DNA from: Absidia repens
Taxonomy: Eukaryota > Mucoromycota > Mucoromycetes > Mucorales > Cunninghamellaceae
DNA length: 64,000 nt
Assembly: GCA_002105175.1 (NCBI GenBank)
Contig: MCGE01000019.1
Span: 682,001 to 746,000 of the forward strand
Direction of reading: 5' to 3'
In this document: positions 22,675 to 34,511 of the stretch, one piece after another
Position numbering within the stretch: the stretch's first letter is position 1
How the letters are laid out: each line of letters begins with the position of its first letter
Notes under the pieces: generated by a model
Told to the model about the DNA's origin: nothing
What the model saw: only the letters and a program-made list of their open reading frames with translations
Databases searched by the model: none
Program-made: the position numbers and the translations under genes

Positions 22675-24070
22675 TAAACGCTCTGGCGCTCCGCTGGAAC
22701 TTTTGGAAATCTTTCCATTTACTGGGTGTCACAGTTTTTTATGAAAGTGTGGGTTTCGATGGGATAGGATTAAAGCCTCCGCCATTTCGCACTATGGTGG
22801 GCATCCCCTTGGGGCCCGACCGTCGTGCTCAGCGCATCGGCAATGGTTTTTTTTTTTGTGTGCTGAAAAGAAAAAAAAAATAGTGAAGGGATTAGAGCCT
22901 CCGCCATTTCGCACTTTGGTGGGCAGCCCCTTGGGGCCCAACCGTCGTGCTCAGCGCATCGGCAATGGTTTTTTTTTTTGTGTGCTGAAAAGAAAAAAAA
23001 ATAGTGAAGGGATTAGAGCCTCCGCCATTTCGCACTTTGGTGGGCAGCCCCTTGGGGCCCAACCGTCGTGCTCAGCGCGTCGTCAATGGGTTTTTTGTGT
23101 GCTGAAATAATAGCTTACTTGAAATGCGTCGGAGAGACTAGAGTTTGATTATATAGTGGTTGCAACTGCCTTTCCACTGGAAGATAAAACGAATTATGCA
23201 CTATGGTAATTATGGCGATTGCCCGTTTATTTAATTTTTATTTGTAGCTCCCTGATTTTTGACATAAAAAAAAGCTGGATGTTTCAGACTCCGCATTTTG
23301 CTTTCTATTTTTTTTTGGTTCCCTTTTTCTTTCCCTCTCTTTTTCTTTCTTTTTTATTTTTTTCCTTCATGATAGTCTGAATGATATGATGGCAAGGCTC
23401 ATTGGGGAACTGGTGATCTAGGATCAGTGTTAGAACTTGAATTAGGGGCGTTTTAAAAAACGCAAAACAAACATCATGGGGAAACCCTTTCATTTTGGAT
23501 GAAGGATTTAGGAACGACAGTAGACTAGCACTCATTAGTTTAGTAATAGTTTGTCATCGTCTCTGAATAAATATATTCCTTTTATTATAGTTAGTATCTC
23601 TGTTGTACTTTTACATGATGAGCTCCTCGAATGTGTATTACATATGCATAGAAAAAAAAGTGTGTCTATATATATATGAAAAAGGAACGGATTGGGTATC
23701 ATGGAGACTTCTTCTACCAAGTCTATAAGTTTGCGCGTAGAAAAGAATACAGGAATGTGTTTGTGTGAAAAAACAGCTATTACAGTGTATTTTATTGTGA
23801 TGGGGTATATTGAAGAGCAAAGTTGAGAATAGTATTAATTACGTAGCTACTGGGTAGCATGGGGTTTCTGAAGTGTGGGTTTTGATGGAAGACTCTGTGA
23901 TTTGGCACCATGGGTGGGCAGTGATTGAGAAAAAAAGGATGGACGGCTCCTATGGGGGCAGCGCCTTGTGACCCAATGGTCGTTGCTCAGGACTCGTCGG
24001 AAAAAAAAGAGTCGGAGGGACAAAAAAGCGAAATTGAAGTTGCTATAGCAGAGTTTTCTTACTGTCCATT
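22675..24070 (+). repeat. Dispersed repeat R1 (copy 1) with internal trimer
   Basis: About 1.4 kb whose reverse complement recurs at 62655-63680. It begins AAACGCTCTGGCGCTCCGCT and carries three tandem GC-rich units (22745-23105, the reverse of the trimer at 13868). It continues through AAACGAATTATGCACTATGG, the core ATGGGGAAACCCTTTCATTT and a degenerate fourth GC-rich unit at about 23875-24000, and ends near AGTTTTCTTACTGTCC. No coding capacity was seen. Confidence 0.75.
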
Positions 24071-24171
24071 TTCTTTTTAATATATAAAAATATATATATA
24101 TATATATATATATCTACTTTTTGAATATTTATTGCCCCAAAAAAAGAAAGTAATATGGAAAGAGAGATATT

Positions 24172-24984
24172 TTATGATTGTAAAAGCATAGGTAAAATAG
24201 AATCCATTCGAGCGAGTCCTTCTTTTGTCGGTCGAATACCACCCTGAGACCATTCATCTAAAAGTTCAGGGGGCACGTAATCTTGTAAATCATCACAGTT
24301 ATTATACGTTGTGTGAAGATCGTCTTGTTGTATTAAAAATCCCGACTGGATACACATGGCTAACGCTTCATGATTCACCATCTACCAAAAAAAAGGGGGA
24401 ATGTATTAGGTTTATTTCTGTAAAAACGCATTTACATGTATTCATACTTGATATAAAGAAGATCCGTGGGTTAATGATTGAAATCGAAGCTTTGGAATTC
24501 CCGCTCTTGTCCTCAAGCCAAATACAAGCAGTTCTTCTTTTGTTTGTTCAACATCAATGGGTATCGTTTTTCGTAGCCTTTTTTAAAATGGGATGAGTCA
24601 ATGAAGGATAAAAGACATAGTTGGCAATAATACTTTACCCTTCACCTTCTGATTCGCATAGTGCCATATATTTATCTGGATGGAATTCCTATTTTATTTT
24701 ATTTTCAAAAAAGTATGAGGGGCGTCGTCGATTCTTTTTCTATATGAGGAAATTCCTTTCTTTTTTTTTTTTTTTTTTTACCCCGAAGGTCCGTATTCGT
24801 TGATGTGTGATAGGATCGGTCAATCGACCATGGGCTCCAGGACCAATGCCTAGATAATCTAACCCTTGCCAATAAGAAAAATTATGTCGACTCATGGATT
24901 TGACGTCTTTGCTATAATTGGAGACTTCGTATTGCCGAAACCCTTTTTCACTTGTCAACTGTTGGAATGTTAGAAAAAGCGATT

Positions 24985-25023
<39 letters not shown>

Positions 25024-26253
25024 TCAACCGTAGCTTCATACATATCAGCAGCTTCATCTTGATCAGGCACGGGTGGTAACTCCCCTTTGGCCACTGCCTT
25101 TTGAATTCTAACCCAGGAATAATGATAATAATAATAATAATAATAAAATCGTTAAGATAGGGAATGGTAGCCCGAAAAAATGAAAAATAACCACTTACGG
25201 AGTGCCGCGTTCAAGTGAGAGTTGGTACAATGACAGATGACTACCAGCCAGGTCCAGCCCAAACTACATCATCATAAAAAATTGCATTTTTTTGTTAAAA
25301 AAATCCTTGTGACTATATTTTCCTCATGTAAATAATATCTATTTACTTGTAACTCCTTCTCCCAATTTGCCAAAGTTTGACCAGGGCGGGCATAGATTAG
25401 ATCAAAAGTAATATTATTAAATGATTTTTTGGCGGCGGCGATCGCTTTGATCCCTTCTGCCCCTGAATGATCACGGCCCATTCTCTGTAAATCAAGATCA
25501 TGAAATGATTGAATTCCCAATGAAAGGCGGTTGATCCCTATATCTCGAAAAGATTGTAATCGATTCAACTCCATCGACTGGGAAAGAAAGACATTACTTT
25601 TTTTTTTTTTAAAAAAAAAAGGTGTTTTGAAATAAAAAAAAAAAAGATACTCACTGTAGGATTGGCCTATGAACGAAAAAAAGTCAGACAATAAATTGAA
25701 CAGATAGCAATCATTTTATTACCTCCATGGTGATTTCAGTTGTAGAAGAAAGGCCAAACGTTTTGTCCAACATATTTAATATATATCCAAGCGTAGAAGG
25801 CTTTGATCACCGGAAAAAAAAAGAGAGAAAATATAATTTATATGACTGTCGGGGTCTTGTCTAGCTGACTGTGCTTACCTTGGCAAGACCTATGAAGAAT
25901 AGAAGAATATGTCAATCAGGTAGATCGAGATCAGGATGTCTTTTTTTTATTACTTGGCGTGCCACCACCAAAATAAACCGAATGAATAGGCCGAGAGTGT
26001 AACTGATATCTGTTCCGGTAATACTCTATTTCTCGAGTCATGGCCTTTTTTAATCGTTCATCGGGTGATATTGAAGGCTGGACATACTTGTTGAAATTGC
26101 AATATGTGCATTTACTTTTGTTACAGTAGAAAAAAACAAACTTTTTGTTAACACTAATTACTATTTTATTATTTGTACAATAATGAGACTTCACCTTTCA
26201 CAATATGGCCAGTGAATATATATAGAAAACGGTAGACGCTTAATATTCACCAT
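24172..26253 (-). CDS. Radical-SAM heme chaperone-like protein HemW (RSAD1)
   Basis: Twelve exons on the minus strand: 26253-26195, 26114-25954, 25889-25879 (11 nt), 25800-25723, 25666-25655 (12 nt), 25577-25347, 25263-25199, 25107-25023, 24958-24782, 24688-24639, 24577-24448 and 24381-24172, giving 422 aa. Human RSAD1 is about 440. The CX3CX2C iron-sulfur motif is CESKCTYC at residues 18-25, created only after splicing, then FNKY, the SAM-binding GGGTPS (residues 69-74), [31 protein letters not shown] and [12 protein letters not shown] followed by NFNKY, and the lack of the HemN CxxxCxxCxC fourth Cys, favour HemW over coproporphyrinogen dehydrogenase. The family carries heme for insertion into respiratory proteins; in eukaryotes it acts in mitochondria. 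No clear presequence is seen. Confidence 0.94.
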
Positions 26254-26897
26254 TGGCGTGAGGAGAAATATGATAGATGGTTGTGGCTGGACAGCTGATG
26301 TAGGCGGGTGGCTGACATCTCCCCTTTTTTTCTTGCAGCAGACCAATCAAAAAATGAACTCCGTTTCCTGGACAACAGAACCCAAGTGTACAGTCGAGAA
26401 AGTTAGGTTCGGTCAGGTTAGTTGAAAATGGGTCACCATTCTCAATATGGGTCAAACGCCGCAAAAGTGGGTCAACTACGCAGAAGTGGGTCAGAGCAGC
26501 GAAAGTGGTCAGGGTGGGTGAAAACAGGTCAATCACCTTTAAATTAGCTGTTGATACTATTTTGTTTTGACTATAACATAGGATCCTATCAAAATAAATA
26601 TATATATGACAAAATGGAGCGAGACAAAATGTGCATAAAAACCATTATTTTATTTCATAAAAAAAGACACACTACAAACTACAAACTACAATTCTAAAAC
26701 TAAAAGGATAGCCAAAAAAAACGATATATATCAGGTCACGAGTGTGCAGTAGAGGGGCGGGGACGGTGATCGTAGTTTGAATATAGAACGCTAAGTTTCG
26801 TCTTCGGGCGGCTCTGCCCCCTTCTTTTTTTTTTTCTCACACTTAATACAAAAAACAATAAAAAAAAACTTCTCAACAGCTCTTCCATCGTACGTGT

Positions 26898-27080
26898 TTG
26901 CCACCACTCACCATGCCACAATCAATACCAGTGCTACTGGTGAATCGCTGCTTTGCATGTAACAAATCGCTCGCCACTCCTCAAAACCTTCGCAGACACT
27001 TGGCCACCTCTCACAATTACAATTCCCTAAACGACTTAACAAAATACGACGGGTCAGTGATAATCGGTTCTGGTTTTTGA
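26898..27080 (+). CDS. C2H2 zinc-finger ORF, left arm of palindrome
   Basis: An open frame whose protein contains one finger, CFACNKSLATPQNLRRHLATSH (C-x2-C-x12-H-x4-H), after VLLVNR. The first Met of both mirrored copies is encoded by GTG/ATG around MPPLTMPQSIP; the first true ATG here is at 26913. After the finger this copy reads SLNDLTKYDGS. A 1-bp difference from the right-arm copy shifts the frame. The finger is probably the DNA-binding head of a lost transposase. Confidence 0.5.
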   Translation: MPPLTMPQSIPVLLVNRCFACNKSLATPQNLRRHLATSHNYNSLNDLTKYDGSVIIGSGF

Positions 27081-27419
27081 AGGAAGGCATCCAGAATGAT
27101 TCAGTCGAAACGCATTAGGCATGCCCCTGTTGTGCTGCTCACTTTGCCCAGCTCGTTGCTCTCCACGATCATGTTTACACTGACCACCATGACTATATTC
27201 CTTCTTCCCAAGTGCCCAACAAAGGAACCCCTGCCTCCGCCAATGGTAAACCACGAAATGGATGTGCTATCTTGGACACAATCAGCAATGATTCCACCAT
27301 TGATCACGGCGATGATTCCACCATTGATCACGACGATGCTACCACCATTAATCACGACGATAATAACGACCACGACGCCACCAACCAATCCAACAACCTT
27401 CAGCAGGGTGGTACTTCTG

Positions 27420-27617
27420 TCAAGTGCCTTCCTTCAAAAACCAGAACCGATTATTACTGACCCGTCGTATTTTGTTGAGTCGTTTAGGGAATGTGTAATT
27501 GTGAGAGGTGGCCAAGTGTCTGCGAAGGTTTTGAGGAGTGGCGAGCGATTTGTTACATGCAAAGCAGCGATTCACCAGTAGCACTGGTATTGATTGTGGC
27601 ATGGTGAGTGGTGGCAA
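27420..27617 (-). CDS. C2H2 zinc-finger ORF, right arm of palindrome
   Basis: Mirror copy of the 26898 frame, identical through NLRRHLATSHNY. It then diverges by frameshift to TFPKRLNKIRRVSNNRFW. The fact that both arms keep the finger open suggests either recent palindrome formation or conversion between the arms. Which tail is ancestral cannot be told. Confidence 0.5.
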   Translation of the reverse strand: MPPLTMPQSIPVLLVNRCFACNKSLATPQNLRRHLATSHNYTFPKRLNKIRRVSNNRFWFLKEGT

Positions 27618-27946
27618 ACACGTACGATGGAAGAGGTGTTGATAATTTTTTTTATTGTTTTAGTTTTAGGATTGTAGTTTGTAGTTTGTAGTGTGTCTTT
27701 TTTTATGAAATAAAATAATGGTTTTTATGCACATTTTGTCTAGCTCCATTTTGTCATATATATATATTTATTTATAATAGGATCCTATGTTATAGTCAAA
27801 ACAAAATAGTATCAACAGCTAATTTATAGGTGATTGACCTGTTTTCACCCACCCTGACCCACTTTTGCGGCGTTTGACCCATATTGAGAATGGTGATCCA
27901 TTTTCAACTAACCTGACCCAACCTAACTTTCTCAACTGTATCACTT

Positions 27947-28538
27947 TACCGAAGACGATGAGATTGTTTTAAATCCCGCCCACGTGGTTGGTTTTTTTTT
28001 TTCGCCCACTTATCTTTTTTTTCATTTTCATTTTTTTCTTCACCGTTTAACTTCATCGATGTTGTGGTTGTCGTAGATTAGTTCCAGGTCTAGTTTAGAA
28101 GGGATTTCAGCTCAGGGATTATAACATGTAAGGGGAATCCTTTCACTTTGGATCTAGGATTTGGGAACATTTTTCATTAGCTTAGTTTAGTGTTATTTTA
28201 CATAGTTTATATCTACAACTGAATAAAACACATATATTTTTATGAAAAATGTCCCGTTATATCTCTCATGCCTTGTGTGATAAATCCTTTTTTACTTCAT
28301 GACCCCCGATTCATTAGTGTTAGCCATTGTTGTGCTTTACTAACATATAGTCCTTCAATCGTTCTCATATCTTGTATAACACATTAGATCCGTTTTACAA
28401 TTGTCCTTTTTATTTTCTATTTGCGCTTATCACTCTTCGGATGCACATGTCTTCCGTCATTCATCAGATCTATTGTTATAATGAATCCTCGTTTTTAGTT
28501 TAGCATTTCAATATGCGTCAAATAAAGTATGCCTTCCC

Positions 28539-28574
<36 letters not shown>

Positions 28575-30124
28575 AAGCATTCTTTAATTCGTTAGAAAGT
28601 AACATCACCATTTTTGTAACACTTTTTTTTTTGCGTATTTTCTACCCTCATCCTGTCTTCTAGCTTGCAACCCCCTCACACTATGACTATTTTCCCAGAG
28701 TTCTAGGGCACTTGATATCACTCGTGGGCTTATTCCGACGAAAACTCAAACTGAAGCAGGCTGAGATTTTTAAGAAACCACTTGATGGTGATGAAAATGG
28801 AGGGGCGGTTGTCTCATTATATTAAAATCTACACCTCCCCACCCATCCCCTTATACCAAGTAGATCTTTTTTTTTTTGAAAGTGTAAACATGTTTCTATC
28901 CCGCGCAATTTTTTTTTAAAGCGGGGAACACAAAAGTAGGAGTGTTCTGCGTCAAGCCCTCCATAACGGTTGAGAATATAAAAACCTTTTACGTTTTCGG
29001 TGAACTGCACCGGAGTGATAATAGAGGAGGGGCATTAGTAGACAATTCATTTACTATATAGAAAAGTGATATTAGGTATTGTTTGTCCGTTTTAAGTTGA
29101 GCAAAAAAAACGAATTTCGCAAGGTCTTACAAGATATTTCGGGTAAATATTTATGAGTTTTTGGTAAAAGTGTAGTTGCTGACTGGCGACGGTGGGGTTA
29201 TGAGGAGATTTAATTGTCTTTGGGTGGTTTCATTATGATCGCGTTTTTATCGACCTCAAAACCAAAAGGTACTGACAATGTAAGGGTTGCTGGATACATA
29301 GAGTCAGTGGACAATCGTTCCCCACAAGGTCAAATAAAAAAAAAGTCTATTTTCTGTGATTCAAATACCGAAAGTCTGTGTCTTTCTCTCCCCCCCCCAA
29401 AACAAGGGCGTACACCCGGTGATCCGCAAATATATGTTTTTATTCAAATAAATGCAATAGAATGTTGGCGTTTCTCCCTTATTGACATTTTCTAAATAAA
29501 AAGTGATGCAAGGGCTTCGATTATTTCATGGAGACTTTTGTACATTTGACTGAAAAAAAGAATTCATTACCTGTTTGTTTGTTCTATAAATAAAACTAGA
29601 TTCCATTAACGAGGCTTTTTTTATTTTATTTTTATTTTATTTTTTTATTTTAAAAATAGCTTGTGGGTCAAAACATACACACACCATGAATGTTTTTTTA
29701 TGAAGATCTGGTATCAACCCAAAAAAATACGAGGGGACTGGGACTTTTTAGTGTTCATTAAACTCATTGATTCACCGCTTTTTTACTATTTTTAAAACGA
29801 GAATTTGGTCTAAATCAGCACCTCTTAATTCCCCTTTTTATACTACTACCTACTGTATCCTTTTCACTTTACCCTTTCTTTTCTCCTTCCCTTTTCTTCT
29901 CCATTCCTTTTTCTTTTACCAAGATATATATTTATATATATATTATACATCGTATATATAGACGTCTCCTTTTCGCTCTTTTCTCCCTTTATCACCCGTC
30001 TCCTCCCCTTTTCCCTTTTTCTCCTTTATCAAAAACATATATTCAATAGCGGAACTGTTCACCTAATCATTTTTTATTATCTTTTTCTTTTGTTTTCTAT
30101 CACATATACTTCTCTCACCATACA
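27947..30124. other. Long intergenic region, no gene seen
   Basis: AT-rich, with T runs (28538-28571) and a diverged dispersed-repeat core near 28130-28200 (GGGAATCCTTTCACTTTGGATC). From about 29860 a pyrimidine-rich, TATA-containing leader (TATATATATATTATACATCG near 29935) leads to the next ATG. No coding frame is convincing. Confidence 0.45.
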
Positions 30125-30760
30125 ATGAACGAACATACAATCATTTACCATACCACCGCTCTATCAGGACCTTTGAAACGAAAACGAACGGAATCCGCCC
30201 AAGAAGAACCACGCGACGCCGACGACCACCTCGATCGTCATACCCGCCGCCGGCTTTGTCGTCAGGTACGGTTTGATGATCAAGCGACACAAATATTTAC
30301 TACTTATTCATCCGAAGAATATGATCGGGGTGGCATATTTTCATTTCCTGTGCTCTATAAAGTCAACCCATCGATTCTCCAACAACAACAAAGCACCACA
30401 TCATCACCACCAAAACTATCCTTAGATACCCAATTCCAGTCCTCGTCTTGTGCCAACAGCACCAACAATAATGAAAAACAAAGCCCACAGACCCCCTTGG
30501 AAGAATCACCTACGACACCTCCACCCCCTGGTCACCTCCATCATCATCATCATCTCCCCAGCAGCAGTAACAATAGCACTAGTAATAACACTAGCAAACG
30601 ACCCAAACTGACCATCAACACAAACTTGACTGATGGTCCTTCATTTTTAACTCGCTTATCAACAACACATCATCATCATCATCAGCTAAATGAAGATAGG
30701 AATGATTATTTGGTACCTCTTTCTGCCTACTCTTCTCCTTCCTTTTTACCCTTCTTTTGA
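30125..30760 (+). CDS. Low-complexity protein with PP1-docking-like VRF motif
   Basis: Single exon, 211 aa. A basic N-terminal segment RRRLCRQVRFDDQ contains an RVxF-like PP1-docking motif. It is followed by TQIFTTYSSEEYDRGGIFSF, a Tyr/acidic block that fungal proteins often place just after such a motif. The rest is Ser/Thr/Asn/His-rich disorder with His runs and an NTSKRPKLTI stretch that could be a nuclear localisation signal. Long pyrimidine-rich leader upstream. The motif call is by pattern; the protein's role is unknown. A splice donor at GTACCTC (about 30714) could extend or change the C-terminus. Confidence 0.65.
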   Translation: MNEHTIIYHTTALSGPLKRKRTESAQEEPRDADDHLDRHTRRRLCRQVRFDDQATQIFTTYSSEEYDRGGIFSFPVLYKVNPSILQQQQSTTSSPPKLSLDTQFQSSSCANSTNNNEKQSPQTPLEESPTTPPPPGHLHHHHHLPSSSNNSTSNNTSKRPKLTINTNLTDGPSFLTRLSTTHHHHHQLNEDRNDYLVPLSAYSSPSFLPFF

Positions 30761-31473
30761 TCTTCCTCCTCCTATCACTATCATGTCGTATTTTAGTCCA
30801 CTCTCCTATTTTCTCCCCTCATTTTTTTTTTTTTTTGATATTTTGAAAAAAAAGTCTCCATCTTTATGTATAGTATAGATAGTTTATTTTTTTATTATTT
30901 TTCCCTTTCGTGTTCTCATTAATTTTTATTTTACGGACCTACTACTGTCTTTATATATATATATATCCACCTTTAATATATTCTTTCTGATTTTGGGCTA
31001 TTTTTTTCTTATATTGCTATTGACTTTTGTGTGACTTAAAATCTCTCTTGTGCAACTGACATTTTTTTTTTGTCATCACTACGACCAGAAAAGAAAGAAT
31101 TGTATGGTCCAGTACGTAAAGTATAGGCAATACATAAAGAATTCAACGACTTTGTTTCATACAAAAAAAAAAAAAAAACGCAGTCATCTATATGAATATT
31201 CTTGTGTAGATAACTTTATCGAGTGCCAATCATTGATGATTAGTAAAAAATACCGAGGTTTTTTGTACAGTACTCCTGAAGTCCAAAAAAAGATTCATTC
31301 TATTGTTGATGAACTTTAGCAAAAATTGGGGGGAGGGAGGGGAGGACATGCCAAAAAAGTAAATGAAAAAAAAAAACTTGAATAAGAAGAGAAAAAGACA
31401 GTGCTATAATGTTTCCATAAAATACTTCATAAAAATACAGGTTTTTATTTTATTTTATTTAAGGTACAATAAA
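30761..31473. other. Intergenic region between convergent genes
   Basis: AT-rich, with T runs, microsatellite (AT)n near 30955 and an A-rich tract at about 31165. A frame at 31050-31319 ends KKIHSIVDEL, but it begins in low complexity and lacks support. No gene is called. Confidence 0.4.
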
Positions 31474-34386
31474 TCAAGATATTGAATTCAGTAAACTAAC
31501 ACACCTATTCTGATATTGTCTTGCAAGTACTAGTCTGTCCAAACGATATCCACGGGAGCCCTAATAAGAAAAAAAAAAAAGGCATCAATCAAATGGTCGA
31601 CATCATACTGCGAACTATCGATTGCTTACCACACAAGAAATGGAACACGCCCAATGTTTGCCCACTGCAGAATCCAATACTCTGATTTGTGACCCTGGAG
31701 ACATTGCCTTAAATTGTTTAGCCTGATAGCCCAAGATCACCTATATTTTCAAAAAAAAAAGGTAAGAAATCGAATCAAAAAATAAATGAAAACAATTTAC
31801 CTCTTCTCCTCCATATGCATTCAGTATCCCTTGACCATTATCTAGGCACCATTCGATCCATCCTATTTTCGTTGTTTCTGATGATGCTAAGACTTGTTTT
31901 CTTTGCCGATACATCCAATATTTGTCCCCATATCCGATTGGCACATCACAATAGCTGCACCTGCTATCGTTCTGAACGATTTCTGAACATTCCTGATCTA
32001 TTATAAATAAATATAAGCACCTGGCAAGTTTCCATCTATCCTTATTTTATTTTATTTTTGTTTCCTTACGTGCTTGAACCACCATATAATCACTGAGACA
32101 AAAATCATCGTCATGATCTGCCAATGTATCACTTGAGTAAACGACAGGTTGATGGTTCGTTGCCATGGACCGTAGCGTCCAACCCACAATGGTTGCCTCT
32201 GTTTCCCATTGGCCATCCCCCTGAATACTATGCAAAGGCGTCATTTGTCCAAATCCATTACTGACCAAAAGACAATCCAAGTGTGACACTATAATAAATG
32301 ATAACAAGAGGAGCAACAACAAAATAAATCAAAAAATCCTTTGCTTTCTTTTTTTTTTTTTGGGGGGGGGGTGGTGGTGGTTGCCTTACCATTGTAAATC
32401 ACTGTTCCACAAACTGCACTTCCATTGACATACCAAGTTGTTTTGCCTTTGACACTTTTATGTTGGACTGAGGTGGAGAGACCCGTCAAAAGAATATGTT
32501 GACCCACAAGGACTTTCTTTGCATATTGGCCCGCTTGCTCCCATAATGTCACATCGACTTTGCCAGACTCGTCTTCAATGCGCATGGCATAACGATCCAT
32601 TCTTTTCCCATCGCTTAAAAATGGATTCTAGATAAAAAGAAGGGATTAAGTAAAAAAAAAAAAAAAAAAAAACAAAAAAAAAAGAGACTTACATTGTTGG
32701 CCTTGGCAATCACACGCCCAGAGAGAGTAATGTTCAGCATGGAAGGTTCCAAGTCATTGATCTTGATGCGAGGGGCATACGTCAGACAATCCATCAATCC
32801 TTCATCGTCTCTTTCCATGAGGGGCGGTTTTGTTGACGAGGGTCGTTGTTGCTGTTGCTGCTGGTGCTGATGCTGTTGTTTTTGTTGAGCAAAAAAATCA
32901 CGCATCGGACTATGCCTACCACCACCACCATTACCACCACTATTTTGAGATGTTTCCTGTTCTTGAGATGTTGCCACAGTCAGATTGGATAAAATGGAGG
33001 GGGATTGTAAAGAGGAAGGATCGACTTTGGTGACACCGGCTTTCACGGCATCGTCATTGGTCATGATAAAGAGAATGGTGTTGGGTCCATATTCAAAGAC
33101 AAGATCGGTTTGTGACAATTGACTTGCAGTGAGATGACTAGCAATGACGGGATCATACAGGCCCAAATAATCGCCACGTTGAATCATTCGTGTCAGGTCG
33201 GTTTGTTGGTCATAAAACGAGAGTAAGGCTGGTTCGGTATCGTTGGATTTATCCACCACATACACATCTTTCCTTATCAAACGTTGTTGTTGTGCATGGC
33301 CATTGATCGTGTTGTGGAAGCTCTTGTTGCGCGATCCAGGCTCCGTCGGTTCGTCTTCCAATTGGATTTCGTCTTGTTCCACGTGGATCACTTTGAGCCA
33401 CAATCGATGTGTTTTGGATGTATGGTTGGCCATGGATTGGGGTTGGATGACCGTAGCAAACGTATCTTGGTTGAAAAAAATGGCCCTGATCCAAGGTTCA
33501 TCGTTGGCTTGTAATTGCCAAATACAATCGTGAGTGGGAGGACAGCAGATCACGCGATCCGATCGTGGTAGCGTCATGTTGTGATAATGCCTGGTAAGAA
33601 CAGAATTGATCTGTGGAGGACACCTGAGCCGTATTTTTCTATCCTTCGTAATAAATTGATGTGGGGCAGTGATGTTGTTGTTGATCCAATCGTTGAATTT
33701 CAATGGTAGGTAGAGATCCAATTCCCGATTACTGTCATCCTTCAATGTGGCCAGCCGTACTAACATAATCAATAAAAATTAAACGAGTCAAGGTGCTACA
33801 GTGTAGTATATAATCATCATCATCATCATCATCATCATCTTAAAAAATAAAGGATATAAATTGTATTATGCTTGTATTCGAGTTGGGTAATACGACCGTC
33901 CAAAAGGAGAACTTCGTGACAGGAATCAGGATCGTATTTGTTTGCAATGGTATCAAATTCTATTATAAACGAATATCATTAGTAATTATATCTAGTAATA
34001 CCCCCCTTTTTTTTTACTTACTGTCACTAGTCATCGTAATACAGCGTTGTTCCCACTGTACAAAAGAAGAAGGGGAGAGGAGTATTAGTGAGGGTTTAAT
34101 GGTACAGTGCTTAATTTCTTTATGTTACCTGTGATTCGAGTTCGGCCAAAATAATTGCATTGGTTAGTCCTATGGGATATGTGATCATTAGTTGTGCGGT
34201 GCGGGTAGCTATCCAAGACCTACATTTGTATTTAACCATTACTATATGTCTTTCTGGTATCGTTGAGTGACTGACCTACCATGTTATGAGGGGTGCATTG
34301 TTAAATTTTTCTATATATTCAGGCGTTTCTTGAAATATTCGAGTCAACTCAATTTGTAATCGATCGATAGTTACATTAAAAGACAT
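31474..34386 (-). CDS. OB-fold ssDNA-binding protein, RPA1-like (divergent)
   Basis: Ten exons on the minus strand: 34386-34280, 34219-34129, 34055-34022, 33959-33894, 33759-32693, 32627-32390, 32288-32070, 31997-31801, 31740-31630 and 31560-31474, giving 738 aa. A central OB-fold reads LSGRVIAKANN...YAMRIEDESGKVDVTLWEQAGQ, with LVGQHILLTGLS after it, as in RPA1 DNA-binding domains. Near the C-terminus CSEIVQNDSRCSYC and later CSISC could form a zinc ribbon like that in RPA1's last OB-fold. A Gln/His-rich, disordered linker (about 32840-32890) separates the N-terminal part. I place it among RPA1-related proteins (RPA1, RADX, MEIOB types), not as canonical RPA1. The fourth donor (33893) is the least certain. 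It shares a promoter with the shugoshin-like gene. Confidence 0.72.
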
Positions 34387-34511
34387 TTGAAAAAAGGGCA
34401 GAAAGTGCAGGTGGCGCCGGTTCGCGCGTTGACCGATTTTGTTTTTTAAAAATTTTGAGTGCCGCACGTGTAAACCATTCTCCCGCCTTTTTTTTGCTTT
34501 GTTTGGAAAAT
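34387..34511. promoter_or_regulatory. 125-bp bidirectional promoter
   Basis: Only 125 bp separate the ATGs of the OB-fold gene (minus) and the shugoshin-like gene (plus). It is GC-richer than its surroundings and holds GGCGCCGG, TTCGCGCGTTG, GCACGTG and TCCCGCC. The TTCGCGCG/TCCCGCC words resemble E2F/MBF-class cell-cycle sites, which would suit S-phase or mitotic genes; this is inference from short words. Confidence 0.55.

Larger units (their letters stand above)
26384..27946. mobile_element. 1.56-kb palindromic element with mirrored zinc-finger ORFs
   Basis: Arms 26384-27089 and 27425-27946 are inverted copies. Ends read AAGTG(A)TACAG and its complement, with GGGTCA-rich subterminal repeats. 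The left arm has about 165 bp (about 26705-26865) that the right arm lacks. The central 335 bp is unique and holds short tandem repeats of a CACCATTGATCACGACGATG type. It is a transposon by structure; no transposase catalytic motif and no clear target duplication are visible. Confidence 0.8.
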
